Shown in pieces: positions 8,325 through 17,537 of a stretch of DNA of 64,000 bases. How positions within the stretch are numbered: position 1 is the first letter of the stretch; each line of letters starts with the position of its first letter. This stretch comes from JAFKFI01 sp963795435 (lineage in GTDB: Bacteria; Pseudomonadota; Alphaproteobacteria; Acetobacterales; Acetobacteraceae). The notes beneath the pieces are model-generated. The model ran no database searches, had not been told where the DNA came from, and saw only the letters and a program-made list of their open reading frames with translations. The translations under genes and the position numbers were made by a program. The stretch is taken from NCBI GenBank assembly GCA_963795435.1, contig CAWCHV010000007.1, positions 2,170,001-2,234,000 on the forward strand. Direction: 5' to 3'.

Positions 8325-9371
8325 ATGGCTGACAAGCACCCGCTCCGCCGCTTCGTCCCGCTGTTCCCCGGCGGGTTCGCCGCGGTGATGGCGACCGGCA
8401 TCATCTCGATCGACGCGCGGGAGCTCGGGTGGAGTTGGATCGGCTGGGCGCTGCTGGCCCTCAACGTCGCGGCTTGGCTGCTGCTTTGGGCGGCCGGGAT
8501 CTGGCGCACCGTGCTGGGCGGGCGCGGGCTGGCCCGCGACCTGACGCGCCACGAAACCGGGCCGGGGTTCCTGACCTTGGCCGCCGGAACTGCGGTCCTT
8601 GGCAGCCAGATCGTCGAGTTCCAAGTCGCCCGCTGGGCAGCGTCGCCGCTGTTCGCGCTGGCCATCCTCGCCTGGTGGGTCATGCTGTACGGCTTTCTCA
8701 CGGGCGTTACCAAGGGCCGGATAAAGCCGTCGCTCGAACGAGGTCTGTCCGGCCAGTGGCTGCTGCTGGTGGTCGCCACCCAGGCGCTCGCCTCGCTTGG
8801 AGCGGATTTGCTGGACCAGGGCGACGGCTCGCCGGTGCTCGCGTTCGTCTGCTACGCCTGGGTGCTGCTCGGCGGCGTCTATTACCTGCTGTTGAGCACG
8901 ATCGTACTGTACCGCTTTGCGTTCGTGGCCATGCCGCCGGAGGACGTGACCGGCTCCTGGTGGATCAACGCGGGGGCGGCTGCGGTCACGGTGCTGGCCG
9001 GAGGCAAACTGATGAGCTCCGGCCTGTCGATCGGCCCGTTCCCGCTGCGCGATCTGCTCTCGCCCGTAGTCGTCGCCTTCTGGGCGGACGCGACGTTCTG
9101 GATTCCGCTGCTGCTGCTGCTGTTCGCCTGGAAGCACCTGATCCGGCGCCGGATGTTTCGCTCGGTCCTCGCGCAATGGTCGGTGGTGTTCCCGCTTGGC
9201 ATGTACTGCGCGGCCACCTTGGAGCTGGAGGCGACGTATGGGCTCGGCTTCCTGCGCGGCCTTGCCCGCGTCGTGTTCTGGGTGGCGTTCCTCACTTGGT
9301 GCGTGATCGCCGTGAGCGCATTGCGGGCGCTGGTCCGTCCCGGTTGGCCGTCGCAACAGGTCTCGCGTTGA
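8325..9371 (+). CDS. TDT-family (TehA/SLAC1-like) transporter
   Basis: Integral membrane protein of 348 aa in the tellurite-resistance/dicarboxylate transporter family. It opens with the typical FVPLFPGGFAAVMATGIISI and shows about ten hydrophobic segments (for example ALLALNVAAWLLLWAAGIW, LFALAILAWWVMLYGFLTG and VAFWADATFWIPLLLLLFAW). ATG 8325 is preferred over the TTG three bases earlier. Members transport C4-dicarboxylates or act as anion channels; the ligand here cannot be read from sequence. It is followed at 73 bases by the Rieske gene on the same strand. Confidence 0.8.
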   Translation: MADKHPLRRFVPLFPGGFAAVMATGIISIDARELGWSWIGWALLALNVAAWLLLWAAGIWRTVLGGRGLARDLTRHETGPGFLTLAAGTAVLGSQIVEFQVARWAASPLFALAILAWWVMLYGFLTGVTKGRIKPSLERGLSGQWLLLVVATQALASLGADLLDQGDGSPVLAFVCYAWVLLGGVYYLLLSTIVLYRFAFVAMPPEDVTGSWWINAGAAAVTVLAGGKLMSSGLSIGPFPLRDLLSPVVVAFWADATFWIPLLLLLFAWKHLIRRRMFRSVLAQWSVVFPLGMYCAATLELEATYGLGFLRGLARVVFWVAFLTWCVIAVSALRALVRPGWPSQQVSR

Positions 9372-9444
9372 CCGCGCCGATTGCCGCCACGCGGGCTGGG
9401 TTGTAGCGTCGCCAATCCGCCGGGAAAGGGATCTGGACCAGCCG

Positions 9445-9858
9445 ATGAGCAAGCACGTCGTCGCCGCCGCGCGAGATATTCCGCCCGGCTCGCGCAAACT
9501 GGTGAATGTGCGGGGCCGTCCGATCGCCGTATTCAACATCGGCGGCGAGTTCTTCGGCGTGCTGAACCGCTGCCCGCATCAGGGCGGCCCGCTCGCCGAG
9601 GGCGTGCTGGGCGGTCTGGTCGAATTGAGCGAGCCGGGGCAATACCGCTACTCGCGCGCGGGCGAGATTTTGCGCTGCCCGTGGCATGGCTGGGAGTTCG
9701 ACGTGCGCACCGGCCAGTCCTGGTGCGACCCGCAGAAGGTGACCGTGCGGAGCTATCCGGTGCAGGTGGCGCCGGGTTCGAGCATCGTCGAGGGCCCCTA
9801 CGTCGCTGAGACCTTTCCCGTCTCGGTGGAGGACCAGTACGTCGTGGTGGAGGTCTGA
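9445..9858 (+). CDS. Rieske [2Fe-2S] ferredoxin-like protein
   Basis: Small soluble iron-sulfur protein (137 aa) with both Rieske cluster motifs: CPHQGGPLAEG (CxH) and CPWHGWEFDVRTG (CxxH), the latter followed by the usual W/D/P-rich loop. Such proteins pass electrons to non-heme oxygenases or reductases. The SDR gene starts four bases after its stop, so the two are co-transcribed and the Rieske protein may serve a pathway with that dehydrogenase. No oxygenase alpha subunit lies nearby. Confidence 0.85.
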   Translation: MSKHVVAAARDIPPGSRKLVNVRGRPIAVFNIGGEFFGVLNRCPHQGGPLAEGVLGGLVELSEPGQYRYSRAGEILRCPWHGWEFDVRTGQSWCDPQKVTVRSYPVQVAPGSSIVEGPYVAETFPVSVEDQYVVVEV

Positions 9859-9862
9859 GCCG

Positions 9863-10621
9863 ATGAGCGTCGCGGACAAGGTCGTCGTCGTCACCGGAGC
9901 CGCCGGCGGCATCGGGCAGGAATACGCGACGGGGCTCGCGGCCCAGGGGGCGCGCATCCTCGCCGCCGACCTTGCCGACTGCGGCGCGACTGTGGAGCAG
10001 GTTCGCGGCGCCGGTGGGCGGATCGAGGCGGTGCGGCTCGACGTCACGGATGTAGCGCAGGCGGAAGCAATGGCGCGGGCGGCGCTCGATGCGTTCGGTC
10101 GGATCGACGCGCTGATCAACAACGCGGCCCTCTACGGCGCCTTGCATGGCGGACGGTTCGACGCGATTGCGGAAGCCGAGTGGGACGCGGCGATGGCGGT
10201 CAACGTCAAGGGCATCTGGCATTGCTGCAAGGCGGTGGTCCCCGCGATGCGCAAGACGGGCGGCGGCAGCATCGTCAACATCGCGTCGCTGGCGGCGACC
10301 TACGGCACACCGTTCGCATTGCACTACACCACGTCGAAGGCGGCGGTGATCGGATTGACCCGTGGCCTCGCCCGCGAGCTCGGCCGCGACAACATCCGGG
10401 TGAACGCGGTTGCGCCGAGTGCCGTGATGACCGAGGGCACGCGGAGCTTCTTCGGCGACAAGCTCGATCGCGCGCTCGACGTGGTGCGCACCATGCAGAC
10501 CATCCAGCGCACCCTGGTGCCGGCCGACCTGGTGGGCACCGTCGCGTGGCTCATCGGCGACGCCAGCCAGTTCGTCACCGGCCAGACCATCGCGGTCGAC
10601 GGCGGCACGGTGCTGAACTGA
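9863..10621 (+). CDS. SDR-family oxidoreductase
   Basis: Classical short-chain dehydrogenase/reductase, 252 aa. The cofactor motif is VVVTGAAGGIGQEYA (TGxxxGxG), the NNA motif is INNAALYG, the catalytic Ser lies in IVNIASLAATYG and the Tyr/Lys pair is in HYTTSKAAVIGLTRGLARE. The C-terminus ends QTIAVDGGTVL, as usual for this family. It follows the Rieske gene by four bases. Its stop codon (TGA 10619-10621) overlaps the proposed CTG start of the acyltransferase gene. Confidence 0.88.
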   Translation: MSVADKVVVVTGAAGGIGQEYATGLAAQGARILAADLADCGATVEQVRGAGGRIEAVRLDVTDVAQAEAMARAALDAFGRIDALINNAALYGALHGGRFDAIAEAEWDAAMAVNVKGIWHCCKAVVPAMRKTGGGSIVNIASLAATYGTPFALHYTTSKAAVIGLTRGLARELGRDNIRVNAVAPSAVMTEGTRSFFGDKLDRALDVVRTMQTIQRTLVPADLVGTVAWLIGDASQFVTGQTIAVDGGTVLN

Positions 10622-11739
10622 GCAACCGGCCGGCGACCGCCGCGCCGTCCGGGCATCGGATCGGCCTCGACCTGGTACGAGCGGCGGCGATCCTGTTCGT
10701 GCTGGCGAGCCATTGCGGCGACACCTTCGCGAACTGGGTGGGAGGCCGCGCGCCGGAGTGGCTGAGCGTCTCGGGCTTTTTCGGCGTCGAGCTGTTCTTC
10801 GTCCTCAGCGGCTTCCTGATCGGCCGGCTGCTGCTCGCCATCATCGCCGAGCCGCCGAGCCTGCGGGCCTGGGGCGTGTTCATGGCGCGCCGCTGGATGC
10901 GTACCTTGCCGATCTACCTCATATGGATCGCGGCGTTGGCGGTGATTTGGCCGCCGCGCCCGTGGGATCAGGTGCTGCGCTACGCGACGCTGACGCAGAA
11001 TCTTGCCTGGCCGATGCCGAGCGGCTGGTTCGGCGTCTCCTGGTCGCTGACCGTTGAGGAGTGGTTCTATCTCGGCTTCTCGGCGCTGCTGCTGTCGGCC
11101 GCGACGCTGCTCGGCAGGCGCGCGGGGTTCTGGGCGGCGACCACGGCGTTCCTCGCCGTGCCGGCGATCCTGCGCTGGCGGATGCCGGAGAGCGCCGATT
11201 TCGGCGAGGTGCTGAGCAAGGTCGCGGTGCTGCGGCTCGACGCCATCGCATTCGGCGTGGTGCTGGCCTGGATGCAGGAGCGGCGCGGCTTCGCCTTCCG
11301 CCATCCCGCGCCGATGCTCGCGCTAGGGGCGCTGCTGATCCTCGGCATCTGGTCGGGCTGGTTCGACCGCCATGTGCCGCTCGATCCGCATGTGCGGCGC
11401 ACCTTCCTGTTCGACGCCGGCTCGATCGGCTTCGCGCTATGCCTTCCCGCCGCCGCCGCGCTGCGAAGCTTGCCGCGAGTGGCCGCCGCCATCATTGTCG
11501 CGATCAGCACGCAGTCCTACGCCGTCTATATCGTGCACCTCTCGGTGCTGGAGATCGTCGGCGCCTACCGGGATCGCTGGCAGGTGCCGAACTGGGTCGC
11601 GATCGGTCTTTCGCTTGCGCTGATCTGGGCTTTGTCCTGGGCGTCCTGGCGCTGGATCGAGGCGCCCATCCTGGCGCGCCGGCCCCGCCAGGGCCGGCCC
11701 GACACCGGCCCCAGGGCCCTAGCCCAGCTCTCGCACTGA
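10618..11739 (+). CDS. Acyltransferase 3 family membrane protein, probable CTG start
   Basis: Multi-pass membrane acyltransferase of the OafA/NodX type, which transfers acyl groups to carbohydrates or other envelope targets. Family signatures are GLDLVRAAAILFVLASHCGD near the N-terminus (catalytic His in the first helix), FFGVELFFVLSGFLIGRLL, the RRWMRTLPIYL segment and SWSLTVEEWFYL. About ten membrane segments follow, and it ends in a basic tail. No ATG, GTG or TTG lies in a sensible place; the next upstream in-frame GTG would overlap the SDR gene by ~80 bases. A CTG at 10618 overlaps the SDR stop as CTGA and gives 373 aa, the normal family length. The start is therefore inferred. Confidence 0.75.
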   Translation: MSNRPATAAPSGHRIGLDLVRAAAILFVLASHCGDTFANWVGGRAPEWLSVSGFFGVELFFVLSGFLIGRLLLAIIAEPPSLRAWGVFMARRWMRTLPIYLIWIAALAVIWPPRPWDQVLRYATLTQNLAWPMPSGWFGVSWSLTVEEWFYLGFSALLLSAATLLGRRAGFWAATTAFLAVPAILRWRMPESADFGEVLSKVAVLRLDAIAFGVVLAWMQERRGFAFRHPAPMLALGALLILGIWSGWFDRHVPLDPHVRRTFLFDAGSIGFALCLPAAAALRSLPRVAAAIIVAISTQSYAVYIVHLSVLEIVGAYRDRWQVPNWVAIGLSLALIWALSWASWRWIEAPILARRPRQGRPDTGPRALAQLSH

Positions 11740-11761
11740 TCCGGCCCGCGTCAGACTGCCC

Positions 11762-12835
11762 CTACAATTCCACCCCGCGCGTTCCGACGTTGTAGGCGTA
11801 GAGCGAGTGGCTCGCACAGATGTAGAGCGTGCTATGGCGGTGATCCAGGCCGCCGAAGCAAAGGTTGCCTGCCACCTCCGGGAGTACGATGCGGCCAAGC
11901 GGCGTGCCGTCCGGAGCATAGACGCTCACGCCGTTGAAGTTCTTGTTGGGTGCCCAGCCGCCGGCGGCCCATAGATTGCCGTCGACATCCACCCGCATAT
12001 CGTCGGCGATGCCGCCGTTGGTACCGCTCAGGTCGTGGAAGACACGGTCATTGGTCAGTTTTCCGTCGTCGCCCACGTCAAAGACCCGGATCACCGAAGG
12101 CGGGCCGGCGGTGTCCGAGATGTACAGCTTCTTCTCGTCGGGGGAGAAGCAGAGCCCGTTTGGCTCCTTGAAGTCTCCGACCGCAACCGTCAGCTGACCG
12201 CTTTTCGGGTCGAGCCGATACACGTTGCGCGGCAGTTCGGACTGCGCCTTGATGCCCTCGTTGTCTCCCTCAATTCCGTAGGTCGGGTCGGTGAACCAGA
12301 CCGTGTCGTCCGACTTCACCACCACCCCATTGGGCGAGTTGAGCTTCTTGCCTTGGTAGTTATCCGCCAACACGGTGATGTCGCCCGTGTATTCGGTGCG
12401 CGTCACCCGGCGGAAGCCCTGCTCGCACGAAATCAGCCTGCCTTGCCGGTCGCGCGTGTTCCCATTGATGAAGTTGGAGGGAGACCGAAAGACGTGCGTG
12501 CGGCCGGTCAGCTCATCGTAGCGCAACAGCCGGTTGTTGGGGATATCGCTGAAGATCACGCTGTGCATGTCGCCAAAATAGACCGGCCCCTCGGTCCAGG
12601 CGCCGCCCTTCCACAGGCGGCGGAGCGTGTTGGTTCCGGCGATGTACTTCTTGAACCGCGGGTCAAACACCTCCATCGCTGGATCGGGATAGACGACCAA
12701 CGAGGGGTCGTCCCAATCGCGGGGTGGCGGTGCCGTACCCGCTGGATCGGGCGCGGTCGGCTGTGCCAGCGCCGTGGTGGCAGCGGCCGATCCCGCGGCC
12801 ACGGCAACACCGCGCAAAAAGCTGCGTCTCTGCAT
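11762..12835 (-). CDS. SMP-30/gluconolactonase-like protein with Tat-type leader
   Basis: Predicted exported six-bladed beta-propeller hydrolase (357 aa) of the SMP-30/gluconolaconase/LRE group, hydrolysing sugar lactones or similar esters. The N-terminus MQRRSFLRGVAVAAGSAAAT has a twin-arginine motif and hydrophobic core ending near ALAQ. Metal and catalytic positions are recognisable: Glu in WTEGPVYFGD, Asn in LNSPNGVVVKSDD, Asp in FSPDEKKLYISDT. The last blade ends CFGGLDHRHSTLYICAS. It is monocistronic, convergent with the acyltransferase gene; about 200 bases separate its start from the divergent tcuA. Confidence 0.82.
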   Translation of the reverse strand: MQRRSFLRGVAVAAGSAAATTALAQPTAPDPAGTAPPPRDWDDPSLVVYPDPAMEVFDPRFKKYIAGTNTLRRLWKGGAWTEGPVYFGDMHSVIFSDIPNNRLLRYDELTGRTHVFRSPSNFINGNTRDRQGRLISCEQGFRRVTRTEYTGDITVLADNYQGKKLNSPNGVVVKSDDTVWFTDPTYGIEGDNEGIKAQSELPRNVYRLDPKSGQLTVAVGDFKEPNGLCFSPDEKKLYISDTAGPPSVIRVFDVGDDGKLTNDRVFHDLSGTNGGIADDMRVDVDGNLWAAGGWAPNKNFNGVSVYAPDGTPLGRIVLPEVAGNLCFGGLDHRHSTLYICASHSLYAYNVGTRGVEL

Positions 12836-13042
12836 CGCTGTTTCCTCCCATCGTGCAATGGACCAGAGAAACGGAACGAGCATGCTCCCGCGGGAGGCCG
12901 AAGGCAAAGGCTTGCACCGCCGGCTCGCCGCCGACCCTCGAATGATGGACCAGCCAGGGCGGCTCCCGATCGGCTGCCCTGCTCGCCCCACCCGCGGGCC
13001 GCCTCGGTTGTGCCGAACGGGTGAGCCCGATATACGCGAGGC

Positions 13043-14441
13043 ATGGTCGATCTGACGCGCAGCTATGACGTGTTGGTGGCGGGGGGCGGAAACGCGGCGC
13101 TGTGCGCGGCGATCACCGCGCGGCAGGCGGGCTGCTCGGTGCTGCTGTGCGAGCACGCGCCGCGCGCGTTCCGGGGCGGCAACAGCCGGCACACGCGCAA
13201 TCTACGCGCCATGCACGAGGCGCCCAATTCGGTGCTCACCGAAGCTTATCTCGAGGATGAGTACCTGGGACGACCTCAAGCGCGTCACCGGCGGCAACAC
13301 TGACGAACATCTCGCGCGCATGACCATCCGCGCGTCATCCGGCGTGTTCGATTTTATGCAAAAGAGCGGCGTGCGCTTTCAGCCGTCGCTCACCGGCACG
13401 CTCAACCTCTCGCGCACCAATGCGTTCTTCTTGGGCGGCGGGAAGGCACTGGTGAACGCCTATTACCTCACCGCCGAGCGAATTGGCGTGGACATCCTGT
13501 ACGACACGGAGGTGACCGCGCTGCACATGAAGGACGGCGTGATCCGCTCCGCCTCGCTGACCCGGAACGGCTACCCGGAGACGGTGAGCGCCCGCTGCGT
13601 AGTGGCGAGCGCGGGTGGGTTCCAGGGCAATCTCCAGTGGATGCGCGAGTATTGGGGCGACGCGGTGGACAATTTCGTCATTCGCGGCACCCCGTACAAT
13701 CGCGGCCGTATTTTGAAGAACCTGCTCGATCAGGGCGTCGCACCGGTGGGAGATCCGACGCAATGCCACGCCGTGGCGCTCGATGCGCGCGCGCCGAAAT
13801 TCGACGGCGGGATCGCGACAAGGCTCGACAGCGTGCCGTACAGCATCGTGGTGAACCGCGACGGCAAGCGTTTCTATGACGAGGGCGAAGACGTGTGGCC
13901 GAAGCGCTACGCGATCTGGGGGCGGCTGATCGCGCAGCAGCCGGATCAGATTGCCTATTCGCTGTTCGACGCGAAGTCGGTGCGGCTGTTCATGCCGTCG
14001 ATCTACCCGGCGATCAGGGCGGACACGATCGAGGGCGTGGCGGCGCAGCTCGGCCTCGACGCGGCGAAGGTCGCGCGCACCGTCGCCGATTACAACGCGG
14101 CGGCGCCCGGAGAAAACTTCGACGGCTCGAAGCTCGATGGGTGCGGCACGCAGGGCCTGACGCCGCCCAAGACCAACTGGGCGCGCAAGATCGACACGCC
14201 GCCGTTCTACGGCTACCCGCTGCGGCCGGGCATCACCTTCACCTATCTCGGCGTGCGGGTGAACGAGCGCGCGCAGGTGCTGCTGGAGGACGGCAGGCCC
14301 GCCGGCAATTTGTTCGCCTCCGGCGAGATCATGGCGGGCAACATATTGGGGCGCGGCTACCTGGCCGGGTTCGGAATGACGATCGGCACGGTGTTCGGCC
14401 GCATCGCTGGCAAGGAGGCGGCGGTCCATGCGCGAAACTGA
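13043..14441 (+). pseudogene. tcuA: Tricarballylate dehydrogenase TcuA, single-base frameshift
   Basis: FAD-dependent dehydrogenase oxidising tricarballylate to cis-aconitate. The N-terminal part (13043 to about 13264) has the FAD-binding SYDVLVAGGGNAALCAAITA. The rest continues in another frame from WDDLKRVTGGNTDEHLARM to the C-terminal NILGRGYLAGFGMTIGTVFG. Removing one C at 13264/13265 joins LEDEY to WDDLK and restores a full ~465-residue protein. All downstream sequence is free of stops, so the lesion is either very recent or a sequencing error. The end overlaps tcuB by 14 bases, the normal tcuAB operon layout. Confidence 0.75.
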
Positions 14442-15531
14442 GGCGGTTGCGGACGCGCGCCGCTACATGGAGATCTGCAACGGTTGCCGCTATTGCGAGG
14501 GCTTCTGCGCGGTGTTCCCGGCGATGGAACTACGGCGCGAATTCGCGGCGGCCGATCTGAGCTATCTCGCCAATCTCTGCCACAACTGCATGGGGTGCTT
14601 TTACGCGTGCCAGTACGCGCCACCGCACGAGTTCGGCGTCAACGTGCCGCGGGCATTCTCCTTGGTCCGCGCCGAGAGCTACGAGCAATATGCCTGGCCC
14701 GCGCCGCTGGCGCGCGCCTTCCAGCTCAACGGCGTGGTGGTGTCGCTGGTCGCGGCAGTCTCGCTCGCGCTGGCGCTGATCCTTGTCACTGCGCTGCAAT
14801 CGCCTGCCACGCTTTACGCCGCGCATCTTGTGCAACCCGGTGCGTTCTACGCGGTGATCCCGCTGTGGATCATGCAGGTGCTCGGGCTCGTCACCTTCGT
14901 CTTTGCGCTCGTCGCGCTGGCGATGGGTGGGGCGAATTTCTGGCGTGACGCCGGCCGGAAGAGAATAGGCGCGGGCGCGGTGCTCGGGGCAACGTGGGAT
15001 GTACTGAGCCTGCGCAATCTCGGCGGCGGCGGGCATGGCTGCAACGACCACGACGAGCGCTTCTCCATGACGCGGCGTTGGCTGCACCACGCCATGTTCT
15101 ACGGCTTCTTCCTCTGTTTCGCCGCGACCTGCGCGGGGTTCGTCTATCACGCATTTTTCGGCTGGCAGGCACCATATGGACTGCTCAGCACGCCGGTGGT
15201 GCTCGGCACGATGGGCGGCGTGCTGCTGATCGTCGGCACCGTCGGGTTGTTCGCGATGAAGCTGATCGCCGATCCCGCGCCCGCGGCGCGCCGGCTGCTG
15301 GGCGCGGACGTGGCGTTGCTGTTGCTGCTGGCATTGGCCGCGCTGACCGGCCTCGTGCTGTTGGCTCTGCGCGGGACCGCCGCCATGGGCATCGCGCTCG
15401 CGGTGCATCTCGGCTTTATCCTGGCGCTCTTCCTGCTGCTGCCCTACAGCAAGATGGTGCACGGCGTGTACCGCTCGCTCGCCCTCCTGCGCAATGCAGC
15501 CGAGCGTCGGACGGCGCCGGAACATCCCTGA
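14428..15531 (+). CDS. tcuB: Tricarballylate utilisation protein TcuB
   Basis: Membrane electron-transfer partner that reoxidises the flavin of TcuA and passes electrons to the quinone pool. It has 367 aa. The N-terminal region carries two cysteine clusters for Fe-S centres (CNGCRYCEGFCAVFP at ~16-30 and CHNCMGCFYACQYAPPHEFG at ~52-71). About six membrane helices follow, including one with RWLHHAMFYGFFLCF whose histidines could bind heme. It starts inside the end of tcuA. No tcuC transporter or tcuR regulator is adjacent; the MFS relic that follows on the opposite strand belongs to another subfamily. Confidence 0.82.
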   Translation: MRETEAVADARRYMEICNGCRYCEGFCAVFPAMELRREFAAADLSYLANLCHNCMGCFYACQYAPPHEFGVNVPRAFSLVRAESYEQYAWPAPLARAFQLNGVVVSLVAAVSLALALILVTALQSPATLYAAHLVQPGAFYAVIPLWIMQVLGLVTFVFALVALAMGGANFWRDAGRKRIGAGAVLGATWDVLSLRNLGGGGHGCNDHDERFSMTRRWLHHAMFYGFFLCFAATCAGFVYHAFFGWQAPYGLLSTPVVLGTMGGVLLIVGTVGLFAMKLIADPAPAARRLLGADVALLLLLALAALTGLVLLALRGTAAMGIALAVHLGFILALFLLLPYSKMVHGVYRSLALLRNAAERRTAPEHP

Positions 15532-15535
15532 GACA

Positions 15536-16317
15536 TCAGCGATCAGGTCTCTCGCAGACCCCGAGGAAAGCGGCGAGCGCGGCGCAAACGAGCAGGACGG
15601 CCGAAATCTCGAACGCGCGCTGGATGTCGGGCACCGCGTCGCCCGGCATGAAGGCGCTGAACAGTGCCAATGCGCCCCAAAATCCAGCCTGCGGTGATGT
15701 TGGACGGCATCAGGGCCAGTGCGGCGAGAGCAGGCGCGCGCGCTGCAGATAGAGGCTCAGCACGAAGATGACACCGTAGAGCGTGAGGTTGATGGCAAAT
15801 CCGACGAGCGCGGCCACGCCGAAGGCTGGATGACGAAAGAGGCACGGCGGCAGCATCGGGCGAGCGACACGCGCTTCGACGACAACGAAACCGCTGCCGG
15901 CCTGCACCGCCGGCGCGATGCCGGAGAGCACGAGAGGGTCGGCCCAGCCGCGCGCGCCGGCCTCGATCACCGCAGCGGGCAATGCGACGAGCGTGGTGGT
16001 CCCGAGAGCCTGTCCCGCGAGGTCGAAGCCGCCGCCGCTCGCGGGAGATTCCTCGACGAAGCGCAGCGTCAGCGAGATGCCGGCCGCGCCGAGCGGCAGG
16101 TTGACGAGAAACGCGCTGCGCAGCAGGGACGCGAAGGCCAGCGCGTAGGCATCGACGACCCACTGCAAGCCGGTGACGCCGGTGCCGAGTTCGGCGCCGA
16201 TCCGGGCCAGGGCGACGTTGACGATCGCAACTTCGAGCTGGACCAGCGCGAACCCGATCCCCGTTGCGCGACGGTGATCCACGGATGGCGAGAGGATTGT
16301 TGGCCGGTGCTGGACAT
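15536..16317 (-). pseudogene. Decayed MFS transporter (DHA2-like) with internal deletion
   Basis: The start MSSTGQQSSRHPWITVAQ (ATG 16317) must shift frame to reach GIGFALVQLEVAIVNVALAR and TGLQWVVDAYALAFASLL, the first and second helices of a 14-TM drug-type MFS protein. Near 16120 the sequence jumps directly from AFASLL to RSAFLVNLPLGAAGISLTLR, normally the fifth to sixth helices, so roughly 90-100 residues containing the conserved motif A loop are missing. Further frame changes near 15715 and 15690 are needed to reach the C-terminal ALFSAFMPGD and AFEISAVLLVCAALAAFLG. The gene cannot make a functional transporter. Confidence 0.7.
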
Positions 16318-16385
16318 GGCCGGAATTTGGCCGCGCGGCGTTCGCTTGTCGCTCGGATCGCTTCGGCCGTGCCGAAGCGGAGGCG

Positions 16386-16970
16386 CTATCGGGGCGCGAG
16401 GCGCGTGGTGCGGTACAGCGCGCGGAGGGTGCAGGCGAAGCCGATGCTGTCGAGCGCAAGTGCGTCGTCCGCGCCGATACGCGCCGGCTCCTCGGGCCAG
16501 TTCCCGTCGGACTGCCGGCGCAGCAGATCGGCGCCAATCTCCGCGCTGCGGACAACCAGGATCTCCCGCACGCTCGGAATGGTCACGTAGGTCCACACAT
16601 TGGCCCACGTCTCCGCCTTGTTGCTCGGCGAGAGGATTTCGACGATCAGAACGGGGTTCTCGAGCGTTGCCTCCTCGGTCGCATAGTCCGAGCAGGTCAC
16701 CGCGAGATCGGGGATGCGGACATTGTGCGCGGCCCGGACGCGCGGCACAATTCCCGGAGCCACGACCAGGCTGCAGGAACTGCCAAATTCGATCAGATGA
16801 CTTCGGATCAGCCCGCCGAGTTCGCCCTGGATCACGCCATGTGTGCGGTTGGCGGGGGCCATCATCTGTGGCTCGCCATCGGTCAACTGCCACAGGCTCT
16901 CACCGGGAGCGTTCCAGGCGAGGAATTCGGCTACAGACATGTGTGCCGGAACCTTCGGAAGGGCGACCAT
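16386..16970 (-). CDS. Uma2-family (DUF820) putative endonuclease
   Basis: A 194-residue protein of the Uma2 family, which has a PD-(D/E)XK nuclease-like fold and unknown cellular role. Typical sequence is seen in MSVAEFLAWNAPGESLWQL, the HGVIQGELGGLIRSHL helix, VRIPDLAVTC (catalytic Asp) and NPVLIVEILSPSNKAETWAN (E-x-L-SPS signature). A later in-frame ATG gives MSVAEFL as a possible start. These genes multiply strongly in cyanobacteria and some Acetobacteraceae. It sits immediately downstream of nusG on the same strand, where rplK normally follows. Confidence 0.8.
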   Translation of the reverse strand: MVALPKVPAHMSVAEFLAWNAPGESLWQLTDGEPQMMAPANRTHGVIQGELGGLIRSHLIEFGSSCSLVVAPGIVPRVRAAHNVRIPDLAVTCSDYATEEATLENPVLIVEILSPSNKAETWANVWTYVTIPSVREILVVRSAEIGADLLRRQSDGNWPEEPARIGADDALALDSIGFACTLRALYRTTRLAPR

Positions 16971-16993
16971 GCCGTCACTCTACCACGGATCGC

Positions 16994-17524
16994 TCAGGCC
17001 TTCTCCACCTGGCTGTATTCCAACTCGACGGGGGTCGAGCGGCCGAAGATGGAGACGCTGACCTTGACGCGGCCCTTCTCCTCGTCGACTTCCTCTACCG
17101 TGCCGTTGAAGCTGGTGAACGGGCCGTCGGCGACGCGGACCTGCTCGCCGACCTCGAACAGCACGGCGGGACGGGGACGCTCCACGCCTTCCTGCGTCTG
17201 TTTCATGATGCGCTCGGCCTCGGCCTCGCTGATCGGGCTGGGCCGCAGCTTGGTGCCGAGAAAGCCCGTCACCTTGGGGGTGTTCTTCACCAGGTGCCAG
17301 GCGTCGTCGGTGAGGTCCATCTTCACCAGCACGTACCCCGGGAAGAACTTGTGCTCGGCATTGACCTTCTGGCCGCGCCGCACCTCGACCACCTGCTCGG
17401 AGGGCACCAGCACCTCGTCGAACTGCTCGGCCAGCCCCTTGGAGGCAGCCTGCTCCTTGATCTGCTGGGCAATCTTCTTCTCGAAGCCCGAGTAGACGTG
17501 GACCACGTACCAACGCTTGGCCAT
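16994..17524 (-). CDS. nusG: Transcription termination/antitermination factor NusG
   Basis: Universal elongation factor that binds RNA polymerase and couples transcription to Rho or to the ribosome. It is 176 aa from the ATG at 17524, starting MAKRWYVVHVYSGFEKKIAQ. The NGN domain includes FFPGYVLVKMDLTDDAWHLV and TKLRPSPISEAE. The C-terminal KOW domain has VADGPFTSFNGTVEEVDEEK. It follows secE by 13 bases, the usual secE-nusG pair. The ribosomal genes rplK/rplA expected next are absent; a Uma2 gene follows instead. Confidence 0.95.
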   Translation of the reverse strand: MAKRWYVVHVYSGFEKKIAQQIKEQAASKGLAEQFDEVLVPSEQVVEVRRGQKVNAEHKFFPGYVLVKMDLTDDAWHLVKNTPKVTGFLGTKLRPSPISEAEAERIMKQTQEGVERPRPAVLFEVGEQVRVADGPFTSFNGTVEEVDEEKGRVKVSVSIFGRSTPVELEYSQVEKA

Positions 17525-17537
17525 AAGCAAAACCTCC

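Noticed and set aside
8160..9539. Minus-strand open frame opposite the TDT transporter
   Set aside because: Low-complexity Arg/Gln/Pro composition typical of antisense frames in GC-rich DNA; the plus-strand transporter is clear.
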